Of a DNA stretch of 30,359 bases, positions 21,640 to 28,756 are shown piece by piece. Within the stretch, counting starts at the first letter, position 1; the number at the start of each line of letters is the position of its first letter. A program made the position numbers and the translations under genes. The stretch is from a virus, in IMG/VR virus record IMGVR_UViG_3300007541_008474, positions 1-30,359 of that record. One strand, written 5' to 3'. The notes under the pieces were generated by a model that searched no databases, was not told where the DNA came from, and was given only the letters and a program-made list of their open reading frames with translations.

Positions 21640-22044
21640 TTAGGTTTTCAGGAAACTTGTGTCGAAAGTATCAGGGTCATCAACCAACTGGTTGGCATTT
21701 ACTTCGGTCCATTTGCCGTCGATTTTGACCTCGATTTTTACTTTACGCAAACTCGCTTCTAACTGTCGTTCCTGTTCTAACAGTTGGCCTGTACGACGCA
21801 TGCTTTCCATTCTGAGCCAGCGTTGAAACTTGTCTGAGCTGGCCATTTTCTGAAAGGCTTCGCGTTTGTTGTCTAGCTGACTTCGACTGGCTTCGGAATA
21901 TCCATGAGCTCCGCTGGGGCGATGAGTACAGTGCACAGCCGACGAAGTTTTGTTTCGTTTCTGTCCACCTGCCCCTGTACCTTTGGTATAGCTCCAGTCT
22001 AAATCACGAGCCGTTACACTAAACAATGGGTCTGCGTTCGACAT
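21640..22044 (-). CDS. GGQ-domain release-factor-like protein
   Basis: A 134-aa protein with the peptidyl-tRNA hydrolysis motif in TKGTGAGGQKRNKTSSAVH, GGQ at residues 26-28. It lacks the codon-recognition domains of RF1/RF2 and is the size of ArfB/YaeJ or RF-H-like proteins. Such proteins free stalled ribosomes. The C-terminus is a charged helix, then an acidic tail, unlike the basic mRNA-channel tail of ArfB, so stalled-ribosome binding may differ. GGGAG precedes the ATG. Short GGQ proteins are known in T4-like marine phages. Confidence 0.88.
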   Translation of the reverse strand: MSNADPLFSVTARDLDWSYTKGTGAGGQKRNKTSSAVHCTHRPSGAHGYSEASRSQLDNKREAFQKMASSDKFQRWLRMESMRRTGQLLEQERQLEASLRKVKIEVKIDGKWTEVNANQLVDDPDTFDTSFLKT

Positions 22045-22086
22045 ATTTATCTCCCGAAATTATATAGGAACTGCTCACTCACCGGA

Positions 22087-23004
22087 TCATGTTTGAAACA
22101 CGTAGGTCACATCCTTGTTCTTGACCGGACGAAGGTTGCCCAGGGGGCTCCGGAAGCCAACCAGGGCATCCAACTTCAGGCCTGCGTGCTCTTGGAAAAC
22201 GTCGGCCACTAGATCGCACTTCTTGAAGTTCATTACATTCCAGGCACTCAAGCCTTGGGGACGTAATCTTGCAAGACAGTCACGAATAAGCGGCCTAAAC
22301 CAATTTTCCGACCAGTCAGCATAGCTATTGTGACGATTATAGCTTTGCCGGCTATCATCCGTATAAACTTCTAGATTGAAATACGGAGGACTGGTTAGCA
22401 CTACATCAAAAATTGGACCAGTTTTCCAACATTCCTCAGCAGGCATGTTATGTAACGTCACCTGGTCTTCAATCTCCAAGAACCTTACCAATCTTCGTAG
22501 ATTGAGATAGGTCTCAGTGTTGGGCTCGCACCCAACATACTTCCAACCGTTGGCTACAGTCCCTAACATCCTTCCACCCCAGCCAGCACAGGGGTCAAAT
22601 AAACGACCCTCACGCTTGCCTGTCATCTGACAAATCTGTTTACTAAAATGCGGTCTATAAAAACTAGAATTTGGTAGACCTGCTCGCATATAAACTGCTC
22701 GACGAATCCAGCTCAGCCAGAGCTGGCTCATGCTTTTTCGACCCCAGTCTAATACCGACTCCATGAGTGCAGTATCCATCCAGGCGTCACGAAAACATAC
22801 TCCTTTGTCATTCCTTATGTCCCAGAAGTTTGGGAAGAAATGCTGACAAAGTTTGATGCCAGGTTGAAACTGGCTACCAGTCTTGTATTCCCGAACACCC
22901 TTGAGTCTGGCCCAGTCTACCCAGAGTTCTTCCTTGGTGTACGAATACTCGTAGTTCAGACTCTGCAATTCCTGGACACTGATGTTCGGATCTAATGGCT
23001 TCAT
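22087..23004 (-). CDS. DNA methyltransferase (N4-cytosine/N6-adenine type)
   Basis: A 305-aa protein with AdoMet motif I FDPCAGWGGRMLG (residues 136-148), an acidic residue after strand 2 (VGCEPN), and catalytic motif IV DVVLTSPPYF with SPPY at 205-208. SPPY favours N4-cytosine or N6-adenine amino methylation. The order, motif I then IV, is that of the gamma-like or helicase-free type II enzymes; about 130 N-terminal residues could read the target. Its ATG overlaps the stop of the nuclease-like gene, so the two form one unit. Confidence 0.88.
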   Translation of the reverse strand: MKPLDPNISVQELQSLNYEYSYTKEELWVDWARLKGVREYKTGSQFQPGIKLCQHFFPNFWDIRNDKGVCFRDAWMDTALMESVLDWGRKSMSQLWLSWIRRAVYMRAGLPNSSFYRPHFSKQICQMTGKREGRLFDPCAGWGGRMLGTVANGWKYVGCEPNTETYLNLRRLVRFLEIEDQVTLHNMPAEECWKTGPIFDVVLTSPPYFNLEVYTDDSRQSYNRHNSYADWSENWFRPLIRDCLARLRPQGLSAWNVMNFKKCDLVADVFQEHAGLKLDALVGFRSPLGNLRPVKNKDVTYVFQT

Positions 23005-23534
23005 AAGACTTTCAATGCACCTAATTCACGTAAAGTGTTCTCATTTCCATAGTAGCAATAAGTGCCACTGTCGGCATTCTGTCCGCCATGCTGTCGCTGA
23101 AATACCTTGGCATCACAAAGTGTACGAACCTGAGACTTGTTTAGTTTCCAGATCTCTACTCTGAAAGGATACAGCATGACAAACCATATTTCTTCGTAGT
23201 CCTGATCGGGTCGGATCTGCAGAAATGTAAACTTTTCCGAATCCTTGATCAGCATACTACCCTTGATCTCTACCTGGCAACCATTGATCCTTCGATCATA
23301 GTCTGTATTGGTTGCACGTTCTACTTCATATCCCATGCCACGCAGAATACACTCTGTAATCTTTTCATATCGACTACCCTTCTGCTTGGGTAATAGGTTT
23401 TTGAGCTTTCTGAATGGACTCGTCATATAACGAGGATCTTCGGGCTCTTCTTGTAAAAGTTCAGGATCGATAAAACCTATGACATCGGCCTGATTCTTGC
23501 CTGGGCTGAAACTTTTCATTGCTGTGGTTCCCAT
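23001..23534 (-). CDS. PD-(D/E)XK-type nuclease candidate
   Basis: A 177-aa protein. After the helix GSRYEKITECILRGMGYEVE come D78/D80 (TDYDRR) and E89-I-K91 (GCQVEIKGS), which fit the PD-(D/E)XK nuclease core, followed by a strand FTFLQIRPDQ. Restriction endonucleases use this fold, and the gene overlaps an amino-methyltransferase by 4 nt, as in type II restriction-modification operons. An in-frame Met at 23519 is an alternative start; neither has a strong ribosome-binding site. Sequence specificity is unknown. Confidence 0.72.
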   Translation of the reverse strand: MGTTAMKSFSPGKNQADVIGFIDPELLQEEPEDPRYMTSPFRKLKNLLPKQKGSRYEKITECILRGMGYEVERATNTDYDRRINGCQVEIKGSMLIKDSEKFTFLQIRPDQDYEEIWFVMLYPFRVEIWKLNKSQVRTLCDAKVFQRQHGGQNADSGTYCYYGNENTLRELGALKVL

Positions 23535-23552
23535 ACAGGTTCATTGATAAAT

Positions 23553-23630
<78 letters not shown>

Positions 23631-23638
23631 AATACTGC

Positions 23639-24211
23639 TTAGTCTACTCCCTGAGGACCGTTGCCATTTCTAAAGCCAACATGTCCTCCCTGTGCCTGAA
23701 TTCTCTCGTAAAGATCTTCGAGAGTGATTGGTGCAAAATCTGTGCACTCAACCGACACATTGTAATAATTGGGGTCAATTCTGCCCCCTTGTATTTGTAC
23801 ACGATTTGCATGAAGATGTCCGTGAACATTACAGCCAAACCTAGCAAGGCTGTCTGGATGCACAGGCACATGGCTAAACATAATTCCATTGAGCACATGG
23901 TATGCACGAATGTCATCAAAGTAAGCCGCGTAATCATCAAGTTTGAAGATGTCGTGGTTGCCTTTGATAAGCACCTTGCGTCCGTTGAGTCTGTCAAGTA
24001 ACCTAAGGTACTTACGATTGATGACAACATCACCAAGGTAGTAAACACGGTCGTTTGGACTAACCCGTTCGTTGTTGCGAGCAACCATGACTTCGTTCAT
24101 TTCTTCCGCCGAAGCAAAAGGCCTGAGCGGAGTACCATCTGCCCGCTTGAATACGGTGCAGGTTTTTTCGTGGCCGAAGTGCTGATCACTCCAGACCCAT
24201 GTTTTTGACAT
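23639..24211 (-). CDS. Calcineurin-like metallophosphoesterase
   Basis: A 190-aa protein with all metal-binding motifs of the superfamily: D9-x-H11 (WSDQHFGH), G60-D61, GNHD (84-87), H113 in FSHVPVHP and GHLH (131-134). Two-metal phosphoesterases of this size act on nucleotides, RNA ends or phosphoproteins; small phage members are common. The track-visible reading frame in +1 over the same DNA is a shadow. It stands between two tRNA genes, 8 nt from tRNA-Met. Confidence 0.9.
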   Translation of the reverse strand: MSKTWVWSDQHFGHEKTCTVFKRADGTPLRPFASAEEMNEVMVARNNERVSPNDRVYYLGDVVINRKYLRLLDRLNGRKVLIKGNHDIFKLDDYAAYFDDIRAYHVLNGIMFSHVPVHPDSLARFGCNVHGHLHANRVQIQGGRIDPNYYNVSVECTDFAPITLEDLYERIQAQGGHVGFRNGNGPQGVD

Positions 24212-24246
24212 TATGTCGCCTTTCTAAACATGATAATAATTGATTT

Positions 24247-24341
24247 TGGTAGTAGGTAAAGGTATCGAACCTTTCCGTTCCAGCCCATCTGACCAGTCTC
24301 CGGGGTTTATAAGACCCCGCCGCACACCTGTGCTACCTACC
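24247..24341 (-). tRNA. Type II tRNA with TAT anticodon
   Basis: 95 nt with acceptor GGTAGGT/ACCTACT (one G-U), D-arm GCAC-AGGT-GTGC with a very small loop, anticodon arm GGGGT-CTTATAA-ACCCC, a 27-nt variable region, T-arm AAAGG-TTCGATA-CCTTT and CCA. A 7-nt loop gives anticodon TAT (Ile, AUA), yet long variable regions belong to Leu, Ser and Tyr. Identity is therefore open. Confidence 0.8.
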
Positions 24342-24349
24342 GACTAAAA

Positions 24350-24694
24350 TCAATAATTGGGTACTGGTACTGTTCGGTGGCAACTTACAATTACGTTCTC
24401 TAGCTCACCCGTATATGGGTTTGTAATTGTTGCCTGACAGCTGGAAGGTACTACTTGAACTTGAGGCTGAGGCGTCTGATATATTACTGTCGGCGCCTGC
24501 TCGACGACCACTGCCCTTGACTGATTGGCTATGATTGCTCCGAGAACAATCCCTGCAACTGCAGGCCCAACCCATCGGGCTCCATGACTATGGTGATGGT
24601 GATGACCATGATGACGGTGATGGCCATAACCACCAGCCAGTACTGAGCCACTGATACCCAGGGCTAGAACTGCTGCAGTAAGTTTTTTGACCAT
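24350..24694 (-). CDS. His-rich exported protein
   Basis: A 114-aa protein starting MVKKLTAAVLALGISGSVLA, a signal peptide with cleavage near ALA/G. I use the ATG at 24694 because GGAGAG stands 6 nt before it; an ATG at 24709 lies on top of that ribosome-binding site. The mature N-terminus is a Gly/His run (GHHRHHGHHHHHSHG) likely to bind Ni, Zn or Cu, followed by a hydrophobic segment (VGPAVAGIVLGAIIA) and a C-terminal part with two Cys (SSCQATITN, VSCHR). It is probably periplasmic or membrane-attached; function unknown. Confidence 0.75.
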   Translation of the reverse strand: MVKKLTAAVLALGISGSVLAGGYGHHRHHGHHHHHSHGARWVGPAVAGIVLGAIIANQSRAVVVEQAPTVIYQTPQPQVQVVPSSCQATITNPYTGELENVIVSCHRTVPVPNY

Positions 24695-24724
24695 TGCATC
24701 TCTCCACAAAATTGTTGATGCTTA

Positions 24725-24753
24725 ATTATATATACCTTTCGGCCTGTTGTCAA
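24725..24753 (-). promoter_or_regulatory. Perfect consensus sigma70 promoter
   Basis: Minus strand TTGACA (24753-24748), 17 nt, TATAAT (24730-24725): both hexamers match the consensus. It lies 30 nt above the His-rich protein's ATG. Confidence 0.88.
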
Positions 24754-24779
24754 GCGAAATTTTGCCTGAAAACCAGGAT

Positions 24780-24956
24780 TCAGAGGCTGTTTGGGTTGAT
24801 CAGGGGTAGATGAAGCACGTATTCAACCAGATCTTCGGGGGTTCTCTGTACCCCGCGTTCGGCCAGGTATGCGCTTACATAACCAGCCTTGCGCTGTGTA
24901 TCTGTGACCAGAAACAGGACTTCGCCTCTGAAACGGACTTGCCAAATTGGTTCCAT
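24780..24956 (-). CDS. 58-aa hypothetical early protein
   Basis: A short frame beginning MEPIWQVRFRGEVLFLVTDT (TGA at 24780), preceded by GAGGTA and a promoter of the window's family. It looks like a small alpha/beta protein with a strand-rich start and a helix (EDLVEYVLHL). I recognise no family. Its own promoter supports it as a real early gene. Confidence 0.65.
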   Translation of the reverse strand: MEPIWQVRFRGEVLFLVTDTQRKAGYVSAYLAERGVQRTPEDLVEYVLHLPLINPNSL

Positions 24957-24984
24957 GATTACCTCGAATGGTTAGTGTACAGTG

Positions 24985-25013
24985 ATTCTAGCAGTACTTG
25001 GCGTTGTTGTCAA
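24985..25013 (-). promoter_or_regulatory. Sigma70-type early promoter
   Basis: Minus strand TTGACA (25013-25008), 17 nt, TAGAAT (24990-24985), in the gap between the PiT gene and the 58-aa gene. Confidence 0.8.
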
Positions 25014-25019
25014 GACCGT

Positions 25020-26012
25020 TTAGATATGTGTGGCCATGTAGTAAAAGGCACTGGCCAATAAAGCACTACAGGGAATGGTCAGAACCCAGGCTACCAATAT
25101 GTCCCTGGCCTTTTTCCATTTGACATGAGGTTCGGGTTCGCTGGCGCCAGACCCCAGAATAGCACCTGTAATGATGTGCGTGGTACTAACTGGTACACCC
25201 ATGGCGCTGGCTGTAAATAACATGACACTGCCACCAGACTCGGCTGCGAATCCCTGTCTGGGACTGAGCTCGGTAAGTTTGAACCCCAGTGTCTGTACAA
25301 TCCTCCAACCACCAAACAGTGTACCCAGACCCATGACCGCAAAACTGATAACTATGGCCCACATGGGAATCGGATCGCCCTGGGCAATCAGTCCAGAGCT
25401 TAGCAAAATTAGGAAGATGATACCTGCGGTTTTCTGTGCATCATTGGCTCCATGACCCATGCTATAGGCCGCGGCACTGAGTAATTGCAGTTTCCTAAAC
25501 CACCAGTCCTGTCTTTCAGAACCTTGTGGCCAGATATTTCGAATAGCAGTGTTCACTCCTGCACCAAAGGCAAAGCCTATGATTGGAGCCGCTACAATAA
25601 AAGTAGCTATCTTTATGAGATTGTCTTGCTGGACTACATCCCAACCGTTGGCTGTCCAGGCAGCTCCTACCAGGCCACCAATAAGGGCATGACTAGAGCT
25701 GGTTGGCATACCAAACAACCAGGTTATGAGATTCCAGACTATGGCACCCGCCAGACAACCAAAAACCGTGAACAGGGTAATGTATTGTGGTAATACTATG
25801 CCCTTGCCTATGGTTGCAGCAACCTTGAAGGTTATGAAAAACATGACGCCAAAATTACAGACTGCGGCCATGATGACCGCTTGCTTGGCTGTTAGAGTAC
25901 CTGTGGCAACTACAGTAGCGATGCTGTTTGCAGCATCATGAAACCCATTTGTAAAATCAAAAATTAGAGCAACACCAATCAGGACAATTGCCCATATCAA
26001 AATACTATCCAT
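25020..26012 (-). CDS. pit: PiT-family inorganic phosphate transporter
   Basis: A 330-aa membrane protein with the two inverted PiT signatures: FDFTNGFHDAANSIATVVAT near residues 19-38 and SMGHGANDAQKTAG in the second half, plus GMPTSSSHALIGGLVG and GVPVSTTHIITGAILG. About nine spans are expected; the large loop of bacterial PitA is shortened. It should import phosphate (as metal-phosphate) with protons. AGGTG precedes the ATG. It is probably expressed with the small genes above it to feed nucleotide synthesis. Confidence 0.93.
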   Translation of the reverse strand: MDSILIWAIVLIGVALIFDFTNGFHDAANSIATVVATGTLTAKQAVIMAAVCNFGVMFFITFKVAATIGKGIVLPQYITLFTVFGCLAGAIVWNLITWLFGMPTSSSHALIGGLVGAAWTANGWDVVQQDNLIKIATFIVAAPIIGFAFGAGVNTAIRNIWPQGSERQDWWFRKLQLLSAAAYSMGHGANDAQKTAGIIFLILLSSGLIAQGDPIPMWAIVISFAVMGLGTLFGGWRIVQTLGFKLTELSPRQGFAAESGGSVMLFTASAMGVPVSTTHIITGAILGSGASEPEPHVKWKKARDILVAWVLTIPCSALLASAFYYMATHI

Positions 26013-26088
26013 GAAAAATCACACCTATAATAATACCAAACATTGGAATAACCAAAAGGCTTAGTCCAAATAAGACTAACAATGCCAT
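26005..26088 (-). CDS. Possible 27-aa hydrophobic peptide
   Basis: A 27-codon frame, MALLVLFGLSLLVIPMFGII then GVIFHG, that is one continuous membrane span and ends inside the start of the PiT gene. No ribosome-binding site is seen. It could be a leader peptide coupling translation to PiT, or chance. Confidence 0.3.
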   Translation of the reverse strand: MALLVLFGLSLLVIPMFGIIIGVIFHG

Positions 26089-26095
26089 GAAGAAA

Positions 26096-26275
26096 TCAAG
26101 TATTCTCATTGTCTTTTCTGTTTCGTTTCTGCATATCAGTCCAGGCTTCATCTTCGGCCTGGGTTACTTCATGTTCGGGATAACAGGGATCGGGCTTCTT
26201 GAAGATACGATCCCAGTTATTTGCAAATTGTCGATCATCTATGTCACGGGGCCGCTGCTTGCTGCCTTTGCTCAT
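26096..26275 (-). CDS. 59-aa conserved small phage protein
   Basis: A charged 59-aa protein starting MSKGSKQRPRDIDDRQFANN and containing WDRIFKKP, then an acidic stretch and a basic end. Proteins with this start and the NWDRIF motif are familiar in T4-like marine phages. Function unknown. It starts 3 nt before the stop of the basic protein upstream and so shares its transcript. Confidence 0.75.
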   Translation of the reverse strand: MSKGSKQRPRDIDDRQFANNWDRIFKKPDPCYPEHEVTQAEDEAWTDMQKRNRKDNENT

Positions 26276-26278
26276 GTA

Positions 26279-26422
26279 TCATCTCCCCTGTCCACGATAG
26301 GGCTTGAAACTGCGTTTCTTAGACTTATTCAGGCTGCTGCTACGAATTTTGCCACCCTGGCTTGTTCGTTTGCTGATTGACTCGTGAGTCTTTTTATTAG
26401 TAACCCCTGTTTGTTTGGCCAT
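26279..26422 (-). CDS. 47-aa highly basic conserved phage protein
   Basis: A Lys/Arg/Ser-rich protein of 47 aa starting MAKQTGVTNKKTHESISKRT and ending KKRSFKPYRGQGR. The C-terminal YRGQGR is a recognisable mark of a small protein family of T4-like marine phages. Its charge (pI very high) suggests nucleic-acid or ribosome binding. It begins 2 nt after the membrane-protein gene. Confidence 0.78.
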   Translation of the reverse strand: MAKQTGVTNKKTHESISKRTSQGGKIRSSSLNKSKKRSFKPYRGQGR

Positions 26423-26423
26423 G

Positions 26424-26687
26424 TTAGCTCCAGTATTTTATAGCCAGACCGATTAGATAAATGACAGTGATTCCTGCGTTCAGAACAATTAGACTCCATT
26501 CACGCCAAAACCACCCGACTGTCATCCAGGCAAAATTGCCCAGAGTGAATAGAACTACGTTCAAAGGATACAACCAATTACCGCTGGTTAGAACTGATCC
26601 GCCTATGAGCAGAGCAGTTGCTAACCATTTTATATATTGCGTTGGATCAGGTTTGCTGCTTTCTGATTTGTCCGAGAATCCAGACAT
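26424..26687 (-). CDS. Small three-span membrane protein
   Basis: I place the start at 26687 (MSGFSDKSESSKPDPTQYIK) because GGAG lies 7 nt upstream; a Met at 26705 has none. The 87-aa product has hydrophobic segments near residues 22-37, 43-58 and 66-83. It overlaps the end of the epimerase gene by 41 nt. Similar proteins occur in T4-like marine phages; function unknown. Confidence 0.72.
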   Translation of the reverse strand: MSGFSDKSESSKPDPTQYIKWLATALLIGGSVLTSGNWLYPLNVVLFTLGNFAWMTVGWFWREWSLIVLNAGITVIYLIGLAIKYWS

Positions 26688-27690
26688 AGGTTCGCTCCAG
26701 TCCATTATATAGTTTACTACTTGGTGCCCAGCCCAGTTTTTCCTGGATCAGACGGTTGTCACTGTTACGACCGCGAACACCCTGCGGGGCGTCAAGGTTA
26801 TGATGCCTCTGTATGGGTTTGCCTGAGATCATGGCAACATAGGTTACTAGCTGATTGATACTAACCATTTCATCGCTGCCAATGTTCACAGGACCTGAGA
26901 AGTTAGAGTGCATGAGTCTGTAGGTACCTTCGATACATTCATCGATGTATAGGAAACTACGTGTCTGATTTCCATCTCCCCAGACTTCAATCTCGCCAGT
27001 GCTTTGAGCAATCTTTCTGCAGATAGCCGCAGGTGCCTTTTCACGACCACCATCCCAGGTTCCCTGAGGACCAAAGATATTGTGGTAGCGTGCAATCCTT
27101 ACAGGTATGCCATGATTGCGTTCAAAGGCCAGATATAGGCGTTCACTGAACAATTTTTCCCAGCCATATTCTGAATCTGGCTCTGCAGGATAGGCACTGT
27201 CCTCGGCACAGTTAGGATTGTCTGGATCTTCCTGGTTATAGGCTGGATACATGCAGGCACTGGAACTATAGAACACACGAGTCATGTTGTGCTTCTTGCG
27301 TTCGTTTCTTTCCTGTATGGCTCCCAGCAGATTTAGATTGATCAGAGCACTGTTGTGCATGATGTCTGCATCGTGCTCTTTGGTAAAGATGTATCCTGCT
27401 CCACCCATGTCTGCGGCAAACTGATAGATTTCGTCGAAACTTTCTTTGTCGAACATCAGATTGAAGTCGCGATATGGACCGCCAGCTTCAACACCAGGCC
27501 ACTTCAGACTTTCGGCAACAACACGACCATCTCGGAGATCCTGAAGCCAAAAATCATGAGCCTCAGTTGGCTCGAAATCAGGACGCTTTACATCGACACC
27601 TCGAACCCAGTATCCCTGGCGTCTGAGGAATTTTACCATGTGTGAACCTATGAAGCCACCTGCTCCATAGACGAGTGCTTTTTTAGGCAT
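26647..27690 (-). CDS. GDP-mannose 3,5-epimerase-like sugar-nucleotide enzyme
   Basis: A 347-aa short-chain dehydrogenase/epimerase with NAD motif GAGGFIGS (9-16), catalytic Y175-x3-K179 (YGWEK) and C146 in SSSACMYPA, the Cys used by plant GDP-mannose 3,5-epimerase. The blocks FAADMGGAGYI, RYHNIFGPQGTWDGGREKAP and WGDGNQTRSFLYIDEC are close to plant GME. The enzyme turns GDP-mannose into GDP-L-galactose or GDP-L-gulose. In a phage it may serve glycosylation of capsid or DNA, or alter host surface sugars. No transferase is visible nearby. Confidence 0.88.
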   Translation of the reverse strand: MPKKALVYGAGGFIGSHMVKFLRRQGYWVRGVDVKRPDFEPTEAHDFWLQDLRDGRVVAESLKWPGVEAGGPYRDFNLMFDKESFDEIYQFAADMGGAGYIFTKEHDADIMHNSALINLNLLGAIQERNERKKHNMTRVFYSSSACMYPAYNQEDPDNPNCAEDSAYPAEPDSEYGWEKLFSERLYLAFERNHGIPVRIARYHNIFGPQGTWDGGREKAPAAICRKIAQSTGEIEVWGDGNQTRSFLYIDECIEGTYRLMHSNFSGPVNIGSDEMVSINQLVTYVAMISGKPIQRHHNLDAPQGVRGRNSDNRLIQEKLGWAPSSKLYNGLERTYVWILGQIRKQQT

Positions 27691-27703
27691 GAATTCTCCT
27701 TAG

Positions 27704-27988
27704 TTAGACTAATTGAATCCCCGAGCCAAACATGGTGTTGTATTGGTTATAAAGTTCGTCTACAGGTGTCTCTTGCCAGACAACGAAGCTTCGATCCACC
27801 ACCACTGTATGGTCTCGGGCATACTGTGCATATGGTAACAGACCAACCATGATTTGGTTTGGATCGGTTCGTGAAGGCATGAGGGAAATCATTGCGGGTT
27901 TTTTGAGAACTAGGCTTGTCGTGGCGCCGTCTGTGACGTCAGCGATTAGTTCTTCCCCAGAGGTCAATTTGACAATACGGATACTCAT
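27704..27988 (-). CDS. Small LSM/SH3-barrel-like conserved phage protein
   Basis: A 94-aa beta-rich protein. Its opening MSIRIVKLTSGEELIADV resembles the first strands of Sm-like (LSM) barrels, followed by LKKPAMISLMPSR and NQYNTMFGSG near the C-terminus. A protein with the same pattern is widespread in T4-like marine phages. RNA binding is an inference from fold resemblance. CTGGAG lies 6 nt before the ATG. A TATAAATA octamer just above is discussed separately. Confidence 0.75.
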   Translation of the reverse strand: MSIRIVKLTSGEELIADVTDGATTSLVLKKPAMISLMPSRTDPNQIMVGLLPYAQYARDHTVVVDRSFVVWQETPVDELYNQYNTMFGSGIQLV

Positions 27989-28000
27989 TATATACTCCAG

Positions 28001-28008
28001 TATTTATA
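28001..28008 (-). promoter_or_regulatory. Exact T4 late-promoter octamer, weak candidate
   Basis: Minus strand TATAAATA. The predicted start would fall inside the ribosome-binding site of the gene at 27988, which argues against use, though the octamer follows a terminator hairpin directly. Confidence 0.35.
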
Positions 28009-28014
28009 TAAGTT

Positions 28015-28034
28015 AGGGGGCGAAATTGCCCCCT
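28015..28034 (-). terminator. GC-rich hairpin after the Hsp20 cluster
   Basis: AGGGGGC and GCCCCCT form a 7-bp stem around AATTTC. It lies 6 nt after the stop of the 41-aa gene, so it probably ends the leftward clamp-loader/regA/hsp20 transcript; the U-tract is weak (TAACTTAT). Confidence 0.6.
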
Positions 28035-28039
28035 ATTTA

Positions 28040-28165
28040 CTACTTTTTACGATAAGGTTGAGTGAAATCCCATTCTTCACCTAGTTCTGATACGAAGCTT
28101 AGGTGTTCATCCAGAGCTACAATACAACACAGAGCTAATAGGATTACAAAGGTTGCAGCCAACAT
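28040..28165 (-). CDS. 41-aa single-span membrane protein
   Basis: A short frame whose ATG overlaps the hsp20 stop (TAATG), strongly suggesting coupled translation. It reads MLAATFVILLALCCIVALDE and then a polar tail. The one span plus two adjacent Cys suggest a membrane peptide or lipoprotein-like anchor; no family recognised. Confidence 0.65.
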   Translation of the reverse strand: MLAATFVILLALCCIVALDEHLSFVSELGEEWDFTQPYRKK

Positions 28166-28641
28166 TATTTGCCTTCACGCAAGAATTGTTTAGTGTCAGG
28201 TGTTTCCACCTCAATTTTGACTTTCTTGTGTTCAGGTATGATACGATCCAAAAAGATACGAAGCATGCCATTTAGATATGCAGCGTTCTTGACTTCAACA
28301 GCATCCTGAATCATGAAGGTGCGTGTAAAATGACGAGCAGCGATACCTTTCCATAGATAGTCACCAGCATCTTCATCGTTGGCTACCTTGCCTTCGATGA
28401 TGAGCTTGTTATCTTCCAGAGTAATTTCAATATCGTTCTGACCAAAGCCAGCTACAGCCATTTCGATAACATACTTGTTATCCGCTGTTTTCTTGATATT
28501 GTATGGAGGATAATTTGGAACGTTCTTGGTTAGATCTTCGTGAAACTTGGTCATGCGGCTAAAACTGTCGTCAAAACCAACAAGGAACTTATCCATGTTT
28601 TTGAACATGTCTTGGCCGAATACATCCTTTAGGTGTGTCAT
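28165..28641 (-). CDS. hsp20: Small heat-shock protein Hsp20 / alpha-crystallin family
   Basis: A 158-aa protein with an N-terminal Phe-rich arm (residues 1-45), an alpha-crystallin domain (about 47-140: YNIKKTADNKYVIEMAVAGF, then LIIEGKV, FTRTFMI) and a C-terminal tail. The conserved A-x-x-x-G-x-L of the last strand appears as AAYLNGMLRIF. It is IbpA-like and should hold unfolding proteins, perhaps structural ones during assembly. Hsp20 is a hallmark gene of T4-like marine phages. AGGAG precedes the ATG. Confidence 0.94.
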   Translation of the reverse strand: MTHLKDVFGQDMFKNMDKFLVGFDDSFSRMTKFHEDLTKNVPNYPPYNIKKTADNKYVIEMAVAGFGQNDIEITLEDNKLIIEGKVANDEDAGDYLWKGIAARHFTRTFMIQDAVEVKNAAYLNGMLRIFLDRIIPEHKKVKIEVETPDTKQFLREGK

Positions 28642-28756
28642 AGTAGTTCTCCTTTTCAGCGAGAGTTAGTGATTTTGCCAACCCATGTGGCGTTGGCACC
28701 AGTGGATATTTTACTAGCCTTCACTGGCATGCTAGTTCCCATCCCGAGGGAATTCG
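28642..28756 (-). other. Structured 115-nt leader between regA and hsp20
   Basis: No open frame. Three hairpins can form in minus-strand RNA: UUCCC/GGGAA, CCAGUG/CACUGG and GCCAAC/GUUGGC. No U-tract and no clear promoter boxes are seen. It may be an mRNA processing or translational control region. Confidence 0.5.

Noticed and set aside
22044-22051. GATAAATA late-promoter match before the GGQ gene
   Set aside because: It overlaps the ATG and the spacing from GGGAG to ATG explains the sequence; a start there would lose the start codon.
24810-25061. Plus-strand 83-codon frame
   Set aside because: It is the shadow of the 58-aa minus-strand gene and of a minus-strand promoter, with no ribosome-binding site.
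27970-27997. TTGACA-N16-TATACT on the plus strand
   Set aside because: It points against all local genes and its -35 lies within the coding sequence of the LSM-like protein.
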